DNA from: Pelomonas sp963422775
Lineage (GTDB): Bacteria; Pseudomonadota; Gammaproteobacteria; Burkholderiales; Burkholderiaceae_C
Reading direction: 5' to 3'
Assembly (NCBI GenBank): GCA_963422775.4
Contig: CAUJSJ030000130.1
Span: forward strand, 1 to 64,000
Length of the DNA stretch: 64,000 nt
Shown one piece after another: positions 35,473 to 43,442 of the stretch. Below the pieces are notes generated by a model. The model had not been told where the DNA came from, ran no database searches, and saw nothing but the letters and a program-made list of their open reading frames with translations. Position numbers and translations under genes: made by a program. Numbering within the stretch: position 1 is the first letter of the stretch; every line of letters begins with the position of its first letter.

Positions 35473-36885
35473 CTAGAGCGGGATGGTCAGACGGATGACA
35501 GTACCCCAGCCAGGGCCGGATTCCACCAAGCACTGGCCATGCATCTGCTTGGCGCGTGATTTCATGCTCGCCATGCCGTGGCCTCTGTCCAGGCGACCAT
35601 CCAGTTCGGACGGAATACCCTGGCCGTTGTCCTGGATGGTCAGGATGAAATCACCGTCCTGCACCGCGCTGGAAATGGTGGCGTGCGTGGCACCGCTGTG
35701 CTTGATGATGTTGGACACCGACTCGCGCAGGATGCGCGTCGTCTGCACGTAGGAGCGGGCCTGGAAGGTGTGCTCGATGTCTTCGGCCGGGCTTTTCCAC
35801 TCGGCCAGGATGTTGGCCTGGCCCAGGCGCGACACGACTTCGGCGCGCCAGTCGCCCAGGGCGTCGATCAGGTGCACCGGCTTGCCGGTCAGGCCCCGCA
35901 CCGACAGGCGCATCTCCTCCAGCGCCTCGCGCGCCAGCGTCGAAATCCGGTCGGACTCGCTGGTGTGCACGATGGTCAGCAACTTGGCGCCCAGGTCGTC
36001 GTGCAGGTCGGCCGCGATGCGCTTGCGCTCGCGCTCGGTGACCTGTTCCAGCTTCTGCTCCGCGAGCTGGCTGTGGCTGCGCTCGACCTCGGCGATGCGC
36101 TCGGCCATGCGCTGCTCGATGTTGGCGATGCGCTTTTCCGCGTCCAGTCGGGCATGCGCGACGCTGTTCACCACCTGCAGCCCCAGCGCCAGCATCAGCA
36201 CCGGCAGCATCAAGCCCAGCCAGGGCGAGGCCGTCCACCACAGGGATTCACTGGTGGCCGCCAGCGCCATCTCGGCCACCAGCGCGACCATCGTCGGCAG
36301 CAGCAGCGCGGCCATCAGGATGAAGTCGCGTGCCTGGGCCTCGTCGGCACCGGCTTGCAGGCGCAGGCGGCGCAGCCACAGCGCCCAGCCCATGGCGACC
36401 ACGAGTTCCAGGCTCAGCACCGCATGCCAGACCGTGCCGAGGATGGCGACCTGGCCGCCCGTCAGCAGCAGGCTGGCAGGGACCACGAGGCACTGGATCA
36501 GCAACGCATGGTCGATCCAGCTGCGCTTCCAGTTCATCTGCCGCAGCAGGTACTGCACGCCGCACAGCACCAGCAGCGTCATCAGTAGCGGCCGCAGGCC
36601 GGCGGCACCGGGTGTGGCCGCGGCACGCAGCACCACCCAGCTCAACATCATGCCGATGAGGAAGCTGGCCGGCCGCTCGCGGTGATGCAGGCCCGACACC
36701 AGGCCGACGACGGTCGCCATCAACGCCAGCATGGCGGCCATCCAGCCGTGCAGCGTGGCGGCCCAGTACAGGCCGGTGGGTACTTGGGCCTGCGCAGCCA
36801 GCGGGCAAAGCAGGGCCAGGGCCAGCACGAGAGAAAGGGGCAGGCGCCGAGCCACGAGGGCCTTCGGCGCAATGGGAGACATCAT
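35473..36885 (-). CDS. NarX-type (HisKA_3) sensor histidine kinase with multi-span membrane domain
   Basis: The protein (about 470 residues from ATG 36885 or 36882) has a signal-like first segment (LPLSLVLALALLCPLAAQAQ), then about seven hydrophobic helices to residue 260 and a coiled linker (IANIEQRMAERIAEVERSHSQ). The DHp motif is ERKRIAADLHDDLGAKLL, and the HATPase has ESVSNIIKH and IQDNGQGIP. The seven-helix input resembles 7TM sensor modules, ligand unknown. The reading frame extends to 36969 but would run into the phoH promoter region. It is paired with the LuxR-type regulator downstream. Confidence 0.9.
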   Translation of the reverse strand: MMSPIAPKALVARRLPLSLVLALALLCPLAAQAQVPTGLYWAATLHGWMAAMLALMATVVGLVSGLHHRERPASFLIGMMLSWVVLRAAATPGAAGLRPLLMTLLVLCGVQYLLRQMNWKRSWIDHALLIQCLVVPASLLLTGGQVAILGTVWHAVLSLELVVAMGWALWLRRLRLQAGADEAQARDFILMAALLLPTMVALVAEMALAATSESLWWTASPWLGLMLPVLMLALGLQVVNSVAHARLDAEKRIANIEQRMAERIAEVERSHSQLAEQKLEQVTERERKRIAADLHDDLGAKLLTIVHTSESDRISTLAREALEEMRLSVRGLTGKPVHLIDALGDWRAEVVSRLGQANILAEWKSPAEDIEHTFQARSYVQTTRILRESVSNIIKHSGATHATISSAVQDGDFILTIQDNGQGIPSELDGRLDRGHGMASMKSRAKQMHGQCLVESGPGWGTVIRLTIPL

Positions 36886-36995
36886 GGAGCGGCATTGTGC
36901 TGGAGCGCCCGCGGCGTGCGCGCCGGGGAATGCACCAGCGATCCGCGTCTTGCAAAGAGCCAGCGACAATTCCTGTCCACTCCTTTCAGCACATC

Positions 36996-37964
36996 GTGAT
37001 CCTGCGCTTCGCTCTGGAACCCGTCGACAACACCCGCCTGGCCCGCGTCTGCGGCAGCCTGGACGTTCATCTGCGCGAGATCGAGGCCGCGCTTGGCGTC
37101 AAGCTGAGCCGGCGCGACGCCGAGTTCCGCGTCGATGGCCCCAAGGCGGTGGCCGAGCGCACCAGGAGCCTGCTTGAGGCGCTCTACGAGCGTGCTCGCC
37201 GACCCATGGCCGCCGAGACGATGCAACTCGCCCTGGTCGAGGCCAAGGGGCCGGCCGCAGTGGCGACACCGCCGGCTGGCGACGAAGAGGCCCTGGTGCT
37301 GCGCACCCGTCGCACCGACCTGTCGGCCCGCACGCCGCGCCAGCATCAGTACCTGCAGCAGATCCTGTCGCACGACATCACATTGGGTCTCGGCCCTGCC
37401 GGCACCGGCAAGACCTTCCTGGCTGTCGCCTGCGCCGTGGACGCGCTGGAGCGCTCGGCCGTGCAGCGCATCATCCTCACGCGCCCGGCCGTCGAGGCCG
37501 GCGAGCGCCTGGGCTTCCTGCCCGGCGACCTGACGCAGAAGGTCGACCCCTATCTGCGCCCGCTCTACGACGCGCTCTACGACCTGCTGGGCTTCGACCG
37601 CGTGACCAAGGCCTTCGAGAAGGGGCAGCTCGAAGTCGCGCCGCTGGCCTTCATGCGCGGCCGCACGCTGAACCACGCCTTCGTCATCCTCGACGAGGCG
37701 CAGAACACCACGCCCGAGCAGATGAAGATGTTCCTGACGCGCATCGGCTTCGGCAGCCGCTGCGTCGTCACCGGCGACACCAGCCAGATCGACCTGCCGC
37801 GGGGTCAGCAGTCCGGCCTCATCGACGCCGAGCATGTGCTCGCCAAGGTCAAGGGCATCGCGATGACGCGCTTCACCAGCGCCGACGTCGTGCGCCACCC
37901 GCTGGTGGCGCGCATCGTCGAAGCCTACGAGGCGCGTGCCTTGCGCGAGGCCCGCGAAGCATGA
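36996..37964 (+). CDS. phoH: PhoH-family ATPase
   Basis: PhoH-like proteins are P-loop ATPases often coupled with the endoribonuclease YbeY and linked to RNA metabolism. The 322-residue form from GTG 36996 has Walker A GPAGTGKTF, ILTRPAVEAGERLGFLPGD, Walker B VILDEAQNTT and VTGDTSQIDLP. An in-frame ATG at 36930 would add 22 residues that do not look conserved. It overlaps ybeY by ATGA, the conserved order in proteobacteria. miaB, often upstream, is replaced by a divergent two-component operon. Confidence 0.95.
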   Translation: MILRFALEPVDNTRLARVCGSLDVHLREIEAALGVKLSRRDAEFRVDGPKAVAERTRSLLEALYERARRPMAAETMQLALVEAKGPAAVATPPAGDEEALVLRTRRTDLSARTPRQHQYLQQILSHDITLGLGPAGTGKTFLAVACAVDALERSAVQRIILTRPAVEAGERLGFLPGDLTQKVDPYLRPLYDALYDLLGFDRVTKAFEKGQLEVAPLAFMRGRTLNHAFVILDEAQNTTPEQMKMFLTRIGFGSRCVVTGDTSQIDLPRGQQSGLIDAEHVLAKVKGIAMTRFTSADVVRHPLVARIVEAYEARALREAREA

Positions 37965-38413
37965 GCAAGCCAGAGTTGACGCTGTCCCTTCAGTTCGCCG
38001 ACCCGCGCCACCGCGCGCTGCTGCCGCGCCACAAGGTGCAGCGCTTCATCCGCGCGGCGCTGGAGCTGCCGGGCGAGATCGCCGTGCGCATCGTCGACGC
38101 CGAGGAGGGCCGCGCGCTGAACCGCGACTACCGCAGCAAGGACTACGCGACCAATGTGCTGACCTTCGACTACGCGCATGAGCCGGTCGTGGGCGCCGAT
38201 CTGGTCATCTGTGCCGAGGTCGTCGAGCGCGAAGCGGCAGAGATGGGCGTCCCGCTGCTGGACCATTACGCCCACCTGCTCGTGCACGGCACGCTGCACG
38301 CGCAGGGCTATGACCACGAGGCCGACGATGAGGCCGAGTGCATGGAGGCGCGCGAGACCGAGATCCTTCGCGGCCTCGGTGTGGCCGACCCCTATCGTCG
38401 CGCCGGCGCCTAG
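37961..38413 (+). CDS. ybeY: Endoribonuclease YbeY (rRNA maturation factor)
   Basis: YbeY is a metal-dependent single-strand endoribonuclease needed for 16S 3'-end maturation and ribosome quality control. The 150-residue protein has the metal ligands His109, His113 and His119 in HGTLHAQGYDH, and the conserved RSKDYATNVLTFDY segment. The start overlaps the phoH stop. The usual next genes (corC, lnt) are missing; a convergent corA follows, and the two stops share a CTAG. Confidence 0.97.
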   Translation: MSKPELTLSLQFADPRHRALLPRHKVQRFIRAALELPGEIAVRIVDAEEGRALNRDYRSKDYATNVLTFDYAHEPVVGADLVICAEVVEREAAEMGVPLLDHYAHLLVHGTLHAQGYDHEADDEAECMEARETEILRGLGVADPYRRAGA

Positions 38414-39516
38414 CGTTTGCTGCTCAGGTAGCGCTTGCTGCGGAACAGCAACCACAGCCCGAAGGCCACGGCCAGCATCAGCAGCGCGGCGTCCCAGAAA
38501 CCGCCGGCGTCGTGGATCAGCGGCATGGCGTCGAAGTTCATGCCGAACACGCCGGTGATCAGGTTCAACGGCAGGAAGATGGCCGTCAACACCGTCAGCG
38601 TGCGCATGATGCTGTTGGTGCGATGACCCAGCGCGCTGAAGTGCATCTGCACGGCCGACTCGGCCGACGACTCCAGCCGCCGCACGTGCGTCAGCACCCG
38701 TTCCACATGCTCCAGCACATCGCGTGAGCGCACACGCAGCAGCTCGCGCTCGCGCGTGACCTGCGGGTCGCCGTCGGCCGGCCACTCGTCCAGCGCGTCT
38801 ATCCATTCCTGGATGGCGGCGCGCTGGTCCTCGCAGGTGTCCTCCAGGCGGTGCAGTGCGTCGCGGCTTTCCAGCAGCAACGGCCAGTCGTCGAACTCGC
38901 TGCTCTGGTCCAGCAGCACGCGCTGCAGCGTGCCGAGCTGGCGGGTCAGCAACCGGCGCAGCTCCAGATAGCTGTCCACCATGTGGTTGACCATGCGCAG
39001 CATCAGGTCGGCCGGGCTGGCCGGCAGGCGTGCACCGCCGCGCGCATCGCGCTTCTCGCGGCCCTCGGTCAGTCGGTCGAGCTTTTGCGCGAAGAATTCC
39101 CGCACCTGGCAGTCGGTCGGGTGGACGGTGACCAGGACGTGGTCGAAGACGGCGAAGCCAACCGGGCTGGTGTCGATGGCGCGCAGCGCGCGCTGCGCCG
39201 AGGCCAGCGTGCCGTGCTCGTCGTCGACGAACAGATCCTGGCTGCCCGGCGCGGCGGCCAGGCGGCGGAACACCAGCATGTCGTACCAGGACGTGTAGTC
39301 GAAGTGCGAGGGCAGCTGGTTGTTGATCAGGTCGGACACATGCAGGTCGACGATGTTCCCGCAGCCCCAGCGCGAGAGTGCCTGCTGCACGGCGGCCTCG
39401 CCCACCTCGAACTCGCGTCGCCCATAGCCCAGCCACAAAAAGCCGCGCTCGGGCAGGGCGCCGGGCAGGGCCGCCAGCTCGCGAAAGCTGTCCGGCTCGA
39501 TGTGGAAGACGCGCAC
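38410..39516 (-). CDS. CorA-type magnesium/cobalt transporter
   Basis: CorA proteins are homopentameric Mg2+/Co2+ channels. The 368-residue protein has a large cytosolic N-terminal domain, a long stalk helix region (TRERELLRVRSRDVLEHVERV) and two C-terminal transmembrane helices with the signature GMN (TGVFGMNFDAMP) after the first. It lies 4 bp after hemB on the same strand, so the two are probably co-transcribed. CorA homologues also transport Zn or Ni; the ion is not decided. Confidence 0.92.
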   Translation of the reverse strand: MRVFHIEPDSFRELAALPGALPERGFLWLGYGRREFEVGEAAVQQALSRWGCGNIVDLHVSDLINNQLPSHFDYTSWYDMLVFRRLAAAPGSQDLFVDDEHGTLASAQRALRAIDTSPVGFAVFDHVLVTVHPTDCQVREFFAQKLDRLTEGREKRDARGGARLPASPADLMLRMVNHMVDSYLELRRLLTRQLGTLQRVLLDQSSEFDDWPLLLESRDALHRLEDTCEDQRAAIQEWIDALDEWPADGDPQVTRERELLRVRSRDVLEHVERVLTHVRRLESSAESAVQMHFSALGHRTNSIMRTLTVLTAIFLPLNLITGVFGMNFDAMPLIHDAGGFWDAALLMLAVAFGLWLLFRSKRYLSSKR

Positions 39517-39520
39517 GGGC

Positions 39521-40537
39521 TCAGGCTTTCTTCAGCAGTCGTGCGGCGTCGAGTGCGAAATAACTCAGTACGCCGTCGGCGCCCGCCCGCTTGAAGGCCA
39601 GCAGCGACTCCATCATGACGGCGTCATGGTCCAGCCAGCCGTTGGCTGCGGCGGCCTTCAGCATCGCGTACTCGCCGCTGACCTGGTAGGCGAAGGTCGG
39701 CACGCCGAACTCGTCCTTCACGCGGCGCACGATGTCCAGGTAAGGCATGCCGGGCTTGACCATGACCATGTCGGCGCCCTCCGCCAGGTCTGCCGCGACT
39801 TCTCGCAGCGCCTCGTTGCTGTTGCCGGGGTCGACGTAGTAGGTCTTCTTGTCGGCCTTGCCCAGCGCGCTCTTGGAGCCGACTGCGTCGCGGAAGGGGC
39901 CGTAGAAGCTGCTCGCGTACTTGACGCTGTAGGCCATGATCCGCGTGTGGATCAGGCCGGCCTGCTCGAAGGCTTGGCGGATCGCGCCGATGCGGCCGTC
40001 CATCATGTCGCTCGGTCCGACCATGTCCGCGCCGGCCTGCGCCTGCGTCATCGCCTGGCGGACGAGCAACTCGACCGTGGCGTCGTTGAGCAGATAGCCG
40101 GATTCATCGGGCAGGCCGTCCTGGCCATGGCTCGTGTACGGGTCCAGCGCCACGTCGGTCAGCACGCCCAGCTCCGGGAAGCGCGACTTCAGGGCCCGCA
40201 CGGCGCGCGGGATGAGGCCATCCGGATTGAAGGCTTCGGCGCCGTCCACCGTCTTGAGGTGGGGCTCGATGGCGGGGAAGAGGGCCAGCACCGGGATGCC
40301 CAGTTCCAGCGCCTCCTCGGCGGTGTGCAGCAGCAGGTCCAGGCTCTGCCGGGCCACGCCGGGCATGGAGGCGATGGGCGTGGCGAGGTTCTGGCCTTCA
40401 TGCACGAACACCGGCAGGATCAGGTCGCTCGCCTGCAGCGAATGCTCACGCACCAGGGCCCGCGTGAAGGCGTCGCGGCGCAGGCGGCGGGGGCGCGCGG
40501 CTGGGAAGGCGGGGGGTGTGAAAGCGGAGCGGGTCAC
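39521..40537 (-). CDS. hemB: Delta-aminolevulinic acid dehydratase (porphobilinogen synthase)
   Basis: HemB condenses two 5-aminolevulinate molecules to porphobilinogen in haem synthesis. The Schiff-base lysines are in MVKPGMPYLD and SVKYASSFYGPFR. The metal-site segment LDPYTSHGQDG carries Asp instead of the zinc-binding Cys set, indicating a Mg-type enzyme. The start is taken as GTG 40537, about 7 nt after GAGG; an upstream ATG at 40600 would add 21 poorly conserved residues. It is divergent from hemJ, another haem gene, across about 380 bp. Confidence 0.95.
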   Translation of the reverse strand: MTRSAFTPPAFPAARPRRLRRDAFTRALVREHSLQASDLILPVFVHEGQNLATPIASMPGVARQSLDLLLHTAEEALELGIPVLALFPAIEPHLKTVDGAEAFNPDGLIPRAVRALKSRFPELGVLTDVALDPYTSHGQDGLPDESGYLLNDATVELLVRQAMTQAQAGADMVGPSDMMDGRIGAIRQAFEQAGLIHTRIMAYSVKYASSFYGPFRDAVGSKSALGKADKKTYYVDPGNSNEALREVAADLAEGADMVMVKPGMPYLDIVRRVKDEFGVPTFAYQVSGEYAMLKAAAANGWLDHDAVMMESLLAFKRAGADGVLSYFALDAARLLKKA

Positions 40538-40639
40538 GTCGAATCCTCGGGCTTGGGCAGACAGATGAGGGGCTGCGGCCCGGCGCGTGATGGACGACAC
40601 ATCCAGACGTCATTTATTCGTGACGACCCCGCTCAAGCG

Positions 40640-40767
40640 CGCTAAACTTGTCCGCGAATGATAGCCGCAAGGTGGTCGTTCCCTGCTTTTCCTCCCTGAG
40701 CAGGAGCCTTGACGTGATGACAGCGAAAAGGCTTTCTCGGCCCCGGTTTCAACCGGGGCTTTTTTTT
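40640..40767 (+). ncRNA. Candidate small RNA or leader RNA ending in an orphan terminator
   Basis: No gene lies between the hemB start and the strong terminator at 40740-40767, yet the terminator points away from hemB. Before it are possible stems CCTGC/GCAGG (40682-40704) and GCCTT/AAGGC (40706-40732). TAAACT near 40638 could be a -10. It may be an independent sRNA or an attenuated leader of hemJ. The 5' end is a guess. Confidence 0.35.
40740..40767 (+). terminator. Strong orphan rho-independent terminator
   Basis: GCCCCGGTT and AACCGGGGC form a 9-bp stem, directly followed by eight T (40760-40767). It lies 150 bp before hemJ and after no plus-strand gene. Confidence 0.85.
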
Positions 40768-40919
40768 GCCTTTGCCCAGGCGCTTCGCGCCTTCACGCCG
40801 CCCTCGCTACGCGATGCCGCCGTGGTGTCGTTGCACGACACGGGCACGGTACAACGACCTCTCGGTCGTTGAGCTCTGCGCCTCAGGCTTGCGACGCAAT
40901 GGCTGCCCATAATGCCGCC

Positions 40920-41348
40920 ATGCTCTGGGTCAAAGCCTTTCACATCGTCTTCGTCGCCGCCTGGTTCGCCGGCCTGTTCTACCTGCCGCGCATCTTCGTG
41001 AACCTGGCCATGGTGCCGGCCGACAGCCATGCCGAACGTGAGCGCCTGCTCCTGATGGCGCACAAGCTGCACCGCTTCACGAGCATCCTGATGGGCGTGG
41101 CCCTGCTGCTCGGTGTGTGGGTCTGGCTCGGCTTCGGCGCAGGGCGCTTCTCGGGCAGCTACTGGCTGCACGCCAAGCTGCTGCTCGTCGTCGGCGTCGT
41201 CGGCTACCACCACATGAACCGCCGCCTGCTGCGCGGCTTCGAGGAGCTGTCCAACCGCCGCAGCCACCGGTGGTTCCGCATCTACAACGAGACGTCCGTG
41301 CTGCTGTTCGCCGCCATCGTCGTGCTGGTGACGGTCAAGCCGTTCTGA
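40920..41348 (+). CDS. hemJ: Protoporphyrinogen IX oxidase HemJ (CopD/DUF family membrane protein)
   Basis: HemJ oxidises protoporphyrinogen IX to protoporphyrin IX in many Gram-negative bacteria lacking HemG or HemY. The 142-residue protein has four hydrophobic helices and the conserved His-containing first helix (MLWVKAFHIVFVAAWFAGLF) with YLPRIFVN, MAHKLHRFTSILM and YHHMNRRLL. ATG 40920 matches the family start; an upstream GTG frame does not. Its nearness to hemB supports the call. Confidence 0.9.
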   Translation: MLWVKAFHIVFVAAWFAGLFYLPRIFVNLAMVPADSHAERERLLLMAHKLHRFTSILMGVALLLGVWVWLGFGAGRFSGSYWLHAKLLLVVGVVGYHHMNRRLLRGFEELSNRRSHRWFRIYNETSVLLFAAIVVLVTVKPF

Positions 41349-41359
41349 CGAGCCCTTCA

Positions 41360-42460
41360 ATGCGTCGCCGCCAAAGCTCCGCCACCTGGCTGCTGTTGGC
41401 CCATGTCGGCCTGGTTGTCTACGCCAGCCTCTACCCCTTCTGGCCGCTGCGCGTGCCACCGGGCCTGGGCCTGCCCTGGCTGTTCGGTCTGCCCTGGCCG
41501 CAGCGCTTCTGGGCCTTCGACGTCGAAGCCAATCTGATGGGCTACATCCCGCTGGGCCTGCTGGGCTTCGCGGCGGCCATGCGCTCGGGGTGGGGCTTGC
41601 GCGGGGGCCTGCTGCTCGGGCTGCTGCCGGGCCCGGCGCTGTCGTTCCTGATGGAGACGCTGCAGTTCTACGTGCCAGGCCGGGTGCCTTCGCTGTCGGA
41701 CTGGGCCTTGAATTCCGCCGGCAGCACGCTGGGCGCCGCCTTCGGTCTGCTGCTGAGCGCGCTCGGCGGCCTGGAGCGCTGGGAGGACGTGCGCGACCAC
41801 TGGTTCGGCGCCAGCAGCGCGCCGGCCCTGGCCCTGCTCGCGCTGTGGCCGCTCGCGCTGCTGTACCCGACGCCGCTGCCCTTCGGCCTCGGCCAGTGGC
41901 TGCCCTGGTGGCGGGAGTCGCTGGTCGACGCGCTGGCCGGCACGCCGTGGGCGCTGGCCTGGGGCGATGGCGTCACCGTCGAGCATGAACTGCCGCCGGG
42001 CCTGGAGGCCCTGGCCATCGGCCTGGGGCTGCTCGCGCCCGTCCTGCTGATGATCACCGTCGCCCGCCCCGGCCTGCGCCGCCTGGCCCTGGCCGGGGGC
42101 GCCGTGCTGCTGGGCCTGTTGGGCACGGCGACGGCAACCGCCATGGCCTTCGGGCCTGACCATGCCTGGGCATGGCTCAGCGACGCCACGCGGCCGGGCG
42201 TCGGCCTGGGCATCGGGCTGGCGCTGCTGGCCTGCCTGCTGCCGTCGCGCGTGGCGGCGGCGCTGGGCCTGTTCGTGCTGTGCGCGCTGATCGGCCTCAT
42301 CAGCATCGCGCCGAGCGACCCTTATCTGACGCTGAACATGCAGGCCTGGGAACATGGCCGCTTCGTCAACCTTTATGGCCTGACGCGCTGGCTCGCCTGG
42401 ACATGGCCTTTCGTTGCACTGGTCTGGCTCGCCGCGCGCCTCGTGCAGAAACCCGAGTGA
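41360..42460 (+). CDS. VanZ family membrane protein
   Basis: The 366-residue protein has an N-terminal VanZ-like domain (YASLYPFWP, VEANLMGYIPLGLLGF, FLMETLQFYVPGRVPSLSDWALNSAGS) and then a second half with about five hydrophobic helices. VanZ homologues are widespread membrane proteins named for teicoplanin resistance; their general function is not settled, and no van cluster is here. It starts 11 bp after hemJ and precedes the ferredoxin gene by 14 bp, so it belongs to a plus-strand operon. Confidence 0.85.
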   Translation: MRRRQSSATWLLLAHVGLVVYASLYPFWPLRVPPGLGLPWLFGLPWPQRFWAFDVEANLMGYIPLGLLGFAAAMRSGWGLRGGLLLGLLPGPALSFLMETLQFYVPGRVPSLSDWALNSAGSTLGAAFGLLLSALGGLERWEDVRDHWFGASSAPALALLALWPLALLYPTPLPFGLGQWLPWWRESLVDALAGTPWALAWGDGVTVEHELPPGLEALAIGLGLLAPVLLMITVARPGLRRLALAGGAVLLGLLGTATATAMAFGPDHAWAWLSDATRPGVGLGIGLALLACLLPSRVAAALGLFVLCALIGLISIAPSDPYLTLNMQAWEHGRFVNLYGLTRWLAWTWPFVALVWLAARLVQKPE

Positions 42461-42474
42461 GAGAATTCCGAGCG

Positions 42475-42801
42475 ATGAGCTACTACGAGCGCCACGTCTT
42501 CTTCTGCCTGAACCAGCGCACCAACGGCGAGGCCAGCTGCGCCGACCACGACGCGCAAGGCGCCTTCGACCACTGCAAGTCCCTCGTGAAGCAACTCGGC
42601 CTGGCCGGCAAGGGTGGCGTGCGCGTCAACAAGGCCGGTTGCCTGGACCGCTGCGCCGGCGGCCCCGTCGCCGTCGTCTACCCGGAAGCCGTCTGGTATT
42701 CCTGGGTCGACCAGAGCGACATCGACGAGATCGTCGAGCGCCATCTGCGCGACGGTCAGGTCGTCGAGCGCCTCGTGCTGCCGGACAACGTCGGCCGATG
42801 A
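42475..42801 (+). CDS. Thioredoxin-like [2Fe-2S] ferredoxin
   Basis: The 108-residue protein resembles the 24-kDa NADH dehydrogenase-like ferredoxin fold. Cysteines are at 11 (VFFCLNQR), 22 (ASCADH), and in GCLDRCAGGP, placed to bind a [2Fe-2S] cluster. It would transfer electrons in the cytoplasm; partners are not evident. Its stop overlaps the start of the hydrolase gene (ATGA). Confidence 0.88.
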   Translation: MSYYERHVFFCLNQRTNGEASCADHDAQGAFDHCKSLVKQLGLAGKGGVRVNKAGCLDRCAGGPVAVVYPEAVWYSWVDQSDIDEIVERHLRDGQVVERLVLPDNVGR

Positions 42802-43421
42802 ACTCGCAGACGGAAAAGCGTCTCGTACCCGGCCCGGCCGGCCAGATCGAGGTGGCCATCGATCTGCCCGCCGCGGGCGTCACGCCCGTCGGCACCGCGC
42901 TGATCTGCCATCCCAACCCGACCCAGGGCGGCACGATGGACAACAAGGTCGTGCAGACGTTGGCGCGCGCCTTCATCCAGCTCGGCTGGCGCGCCGTGCG
43001 CTTCAATTTCCGCGGCATTGGCAAGTCCGAAGGCGGCTGGGACGAAGGCCGCGGTGAGGTCGATGACGCGCTGGCCGTGCTGGCCGCCGTGCGCGCGCCT
43101 GGCGAGGCGCTGATCCTGTCCGGCTTCTCCTTTGGCGGCTACGTCGCCTCGCGTGCCGCGCAAGCGCTTGCCGAACCCGCGCAACGCCTCGTCCTCGTCG
43201 GCCCCGCGACAAGCCGCTTCGACACCGCGCCCGTGCCGGCCGACACCGTCGTCATTCACGGCGAGGTCGACGACGTGGTGCCTCTTTCCGCCGTGCTCGA
43301 CTGGGCGCGGCCACAGAGCCTGCCCGTCACCGTCGTACCCGGCGTGGGCCATTTCTTCCACGGGCAGCTGCCGCTGCTCAAGTCCCTGGTGGTGCGTGCG
43401 TTCGATCCCACGAAGATCTGA
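42798..43421 (+). CDS. Alpha/beta-hydrolase
   Basis: The 207-residue protein is a short alpha/beta-hydrolase with HPNPTQGGTMDNKVV, NFRGIGKSEG, a Ser nucleophile in SGFSFGGY and a late catalytic His in VGHFFHG. The HPNPxxGG and NFRGxGxS pattern marks a conserved bacterial group (DUF-type dienelactone hydrolase-like), physiological substrate unknown. It is translationally coupled to the ferredoxin gene. Confidence 0.87.
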   Translation: MNSQTEKRLVPGPAGQIEVAIDLPAAGVTPVGTALICHPNPTQGGTMDNKVVQTLARAFIQLGWRAVRFNFRGIGKSEGGWDEGRGEVDDALAVLAAVRAPGEALILSGFSFGGYVASRAAQALAEPAQRLVLVGPATSRFDTAPVPADTVVIHGEVDDVVPLSAVLDWARPQSLPVTVVPGVGHFFHGQLPLLKSLVVRAFDPTKI

Positions 43422-43442
43422 GTCCGCACGTGAACTGATCCG

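Larger units (their letters stand above)
40538..40919. other. Intergenic region between hemB and hemJ with small stem-loops
   Basis: Besides the orphan terminator and candidate RNA at 40640-40767, there are stem-loops at 40825-40841 (GTGTCGT/ACGACAC) and 40852-40871 (CAACGACC/GGTCGTTG, loop TCTC). A 74-codon frame at 40648 crosses the terminator and is not convincing. The divergent promoters must lie here but I cannot place them. Confidence 0.6.

Noticed and set aside
40648..40872. 74-codon frame between hemB and hemJ
   Set aside because: It runs through a strong terminator hairpin and has no good ribosome-binding site or family.
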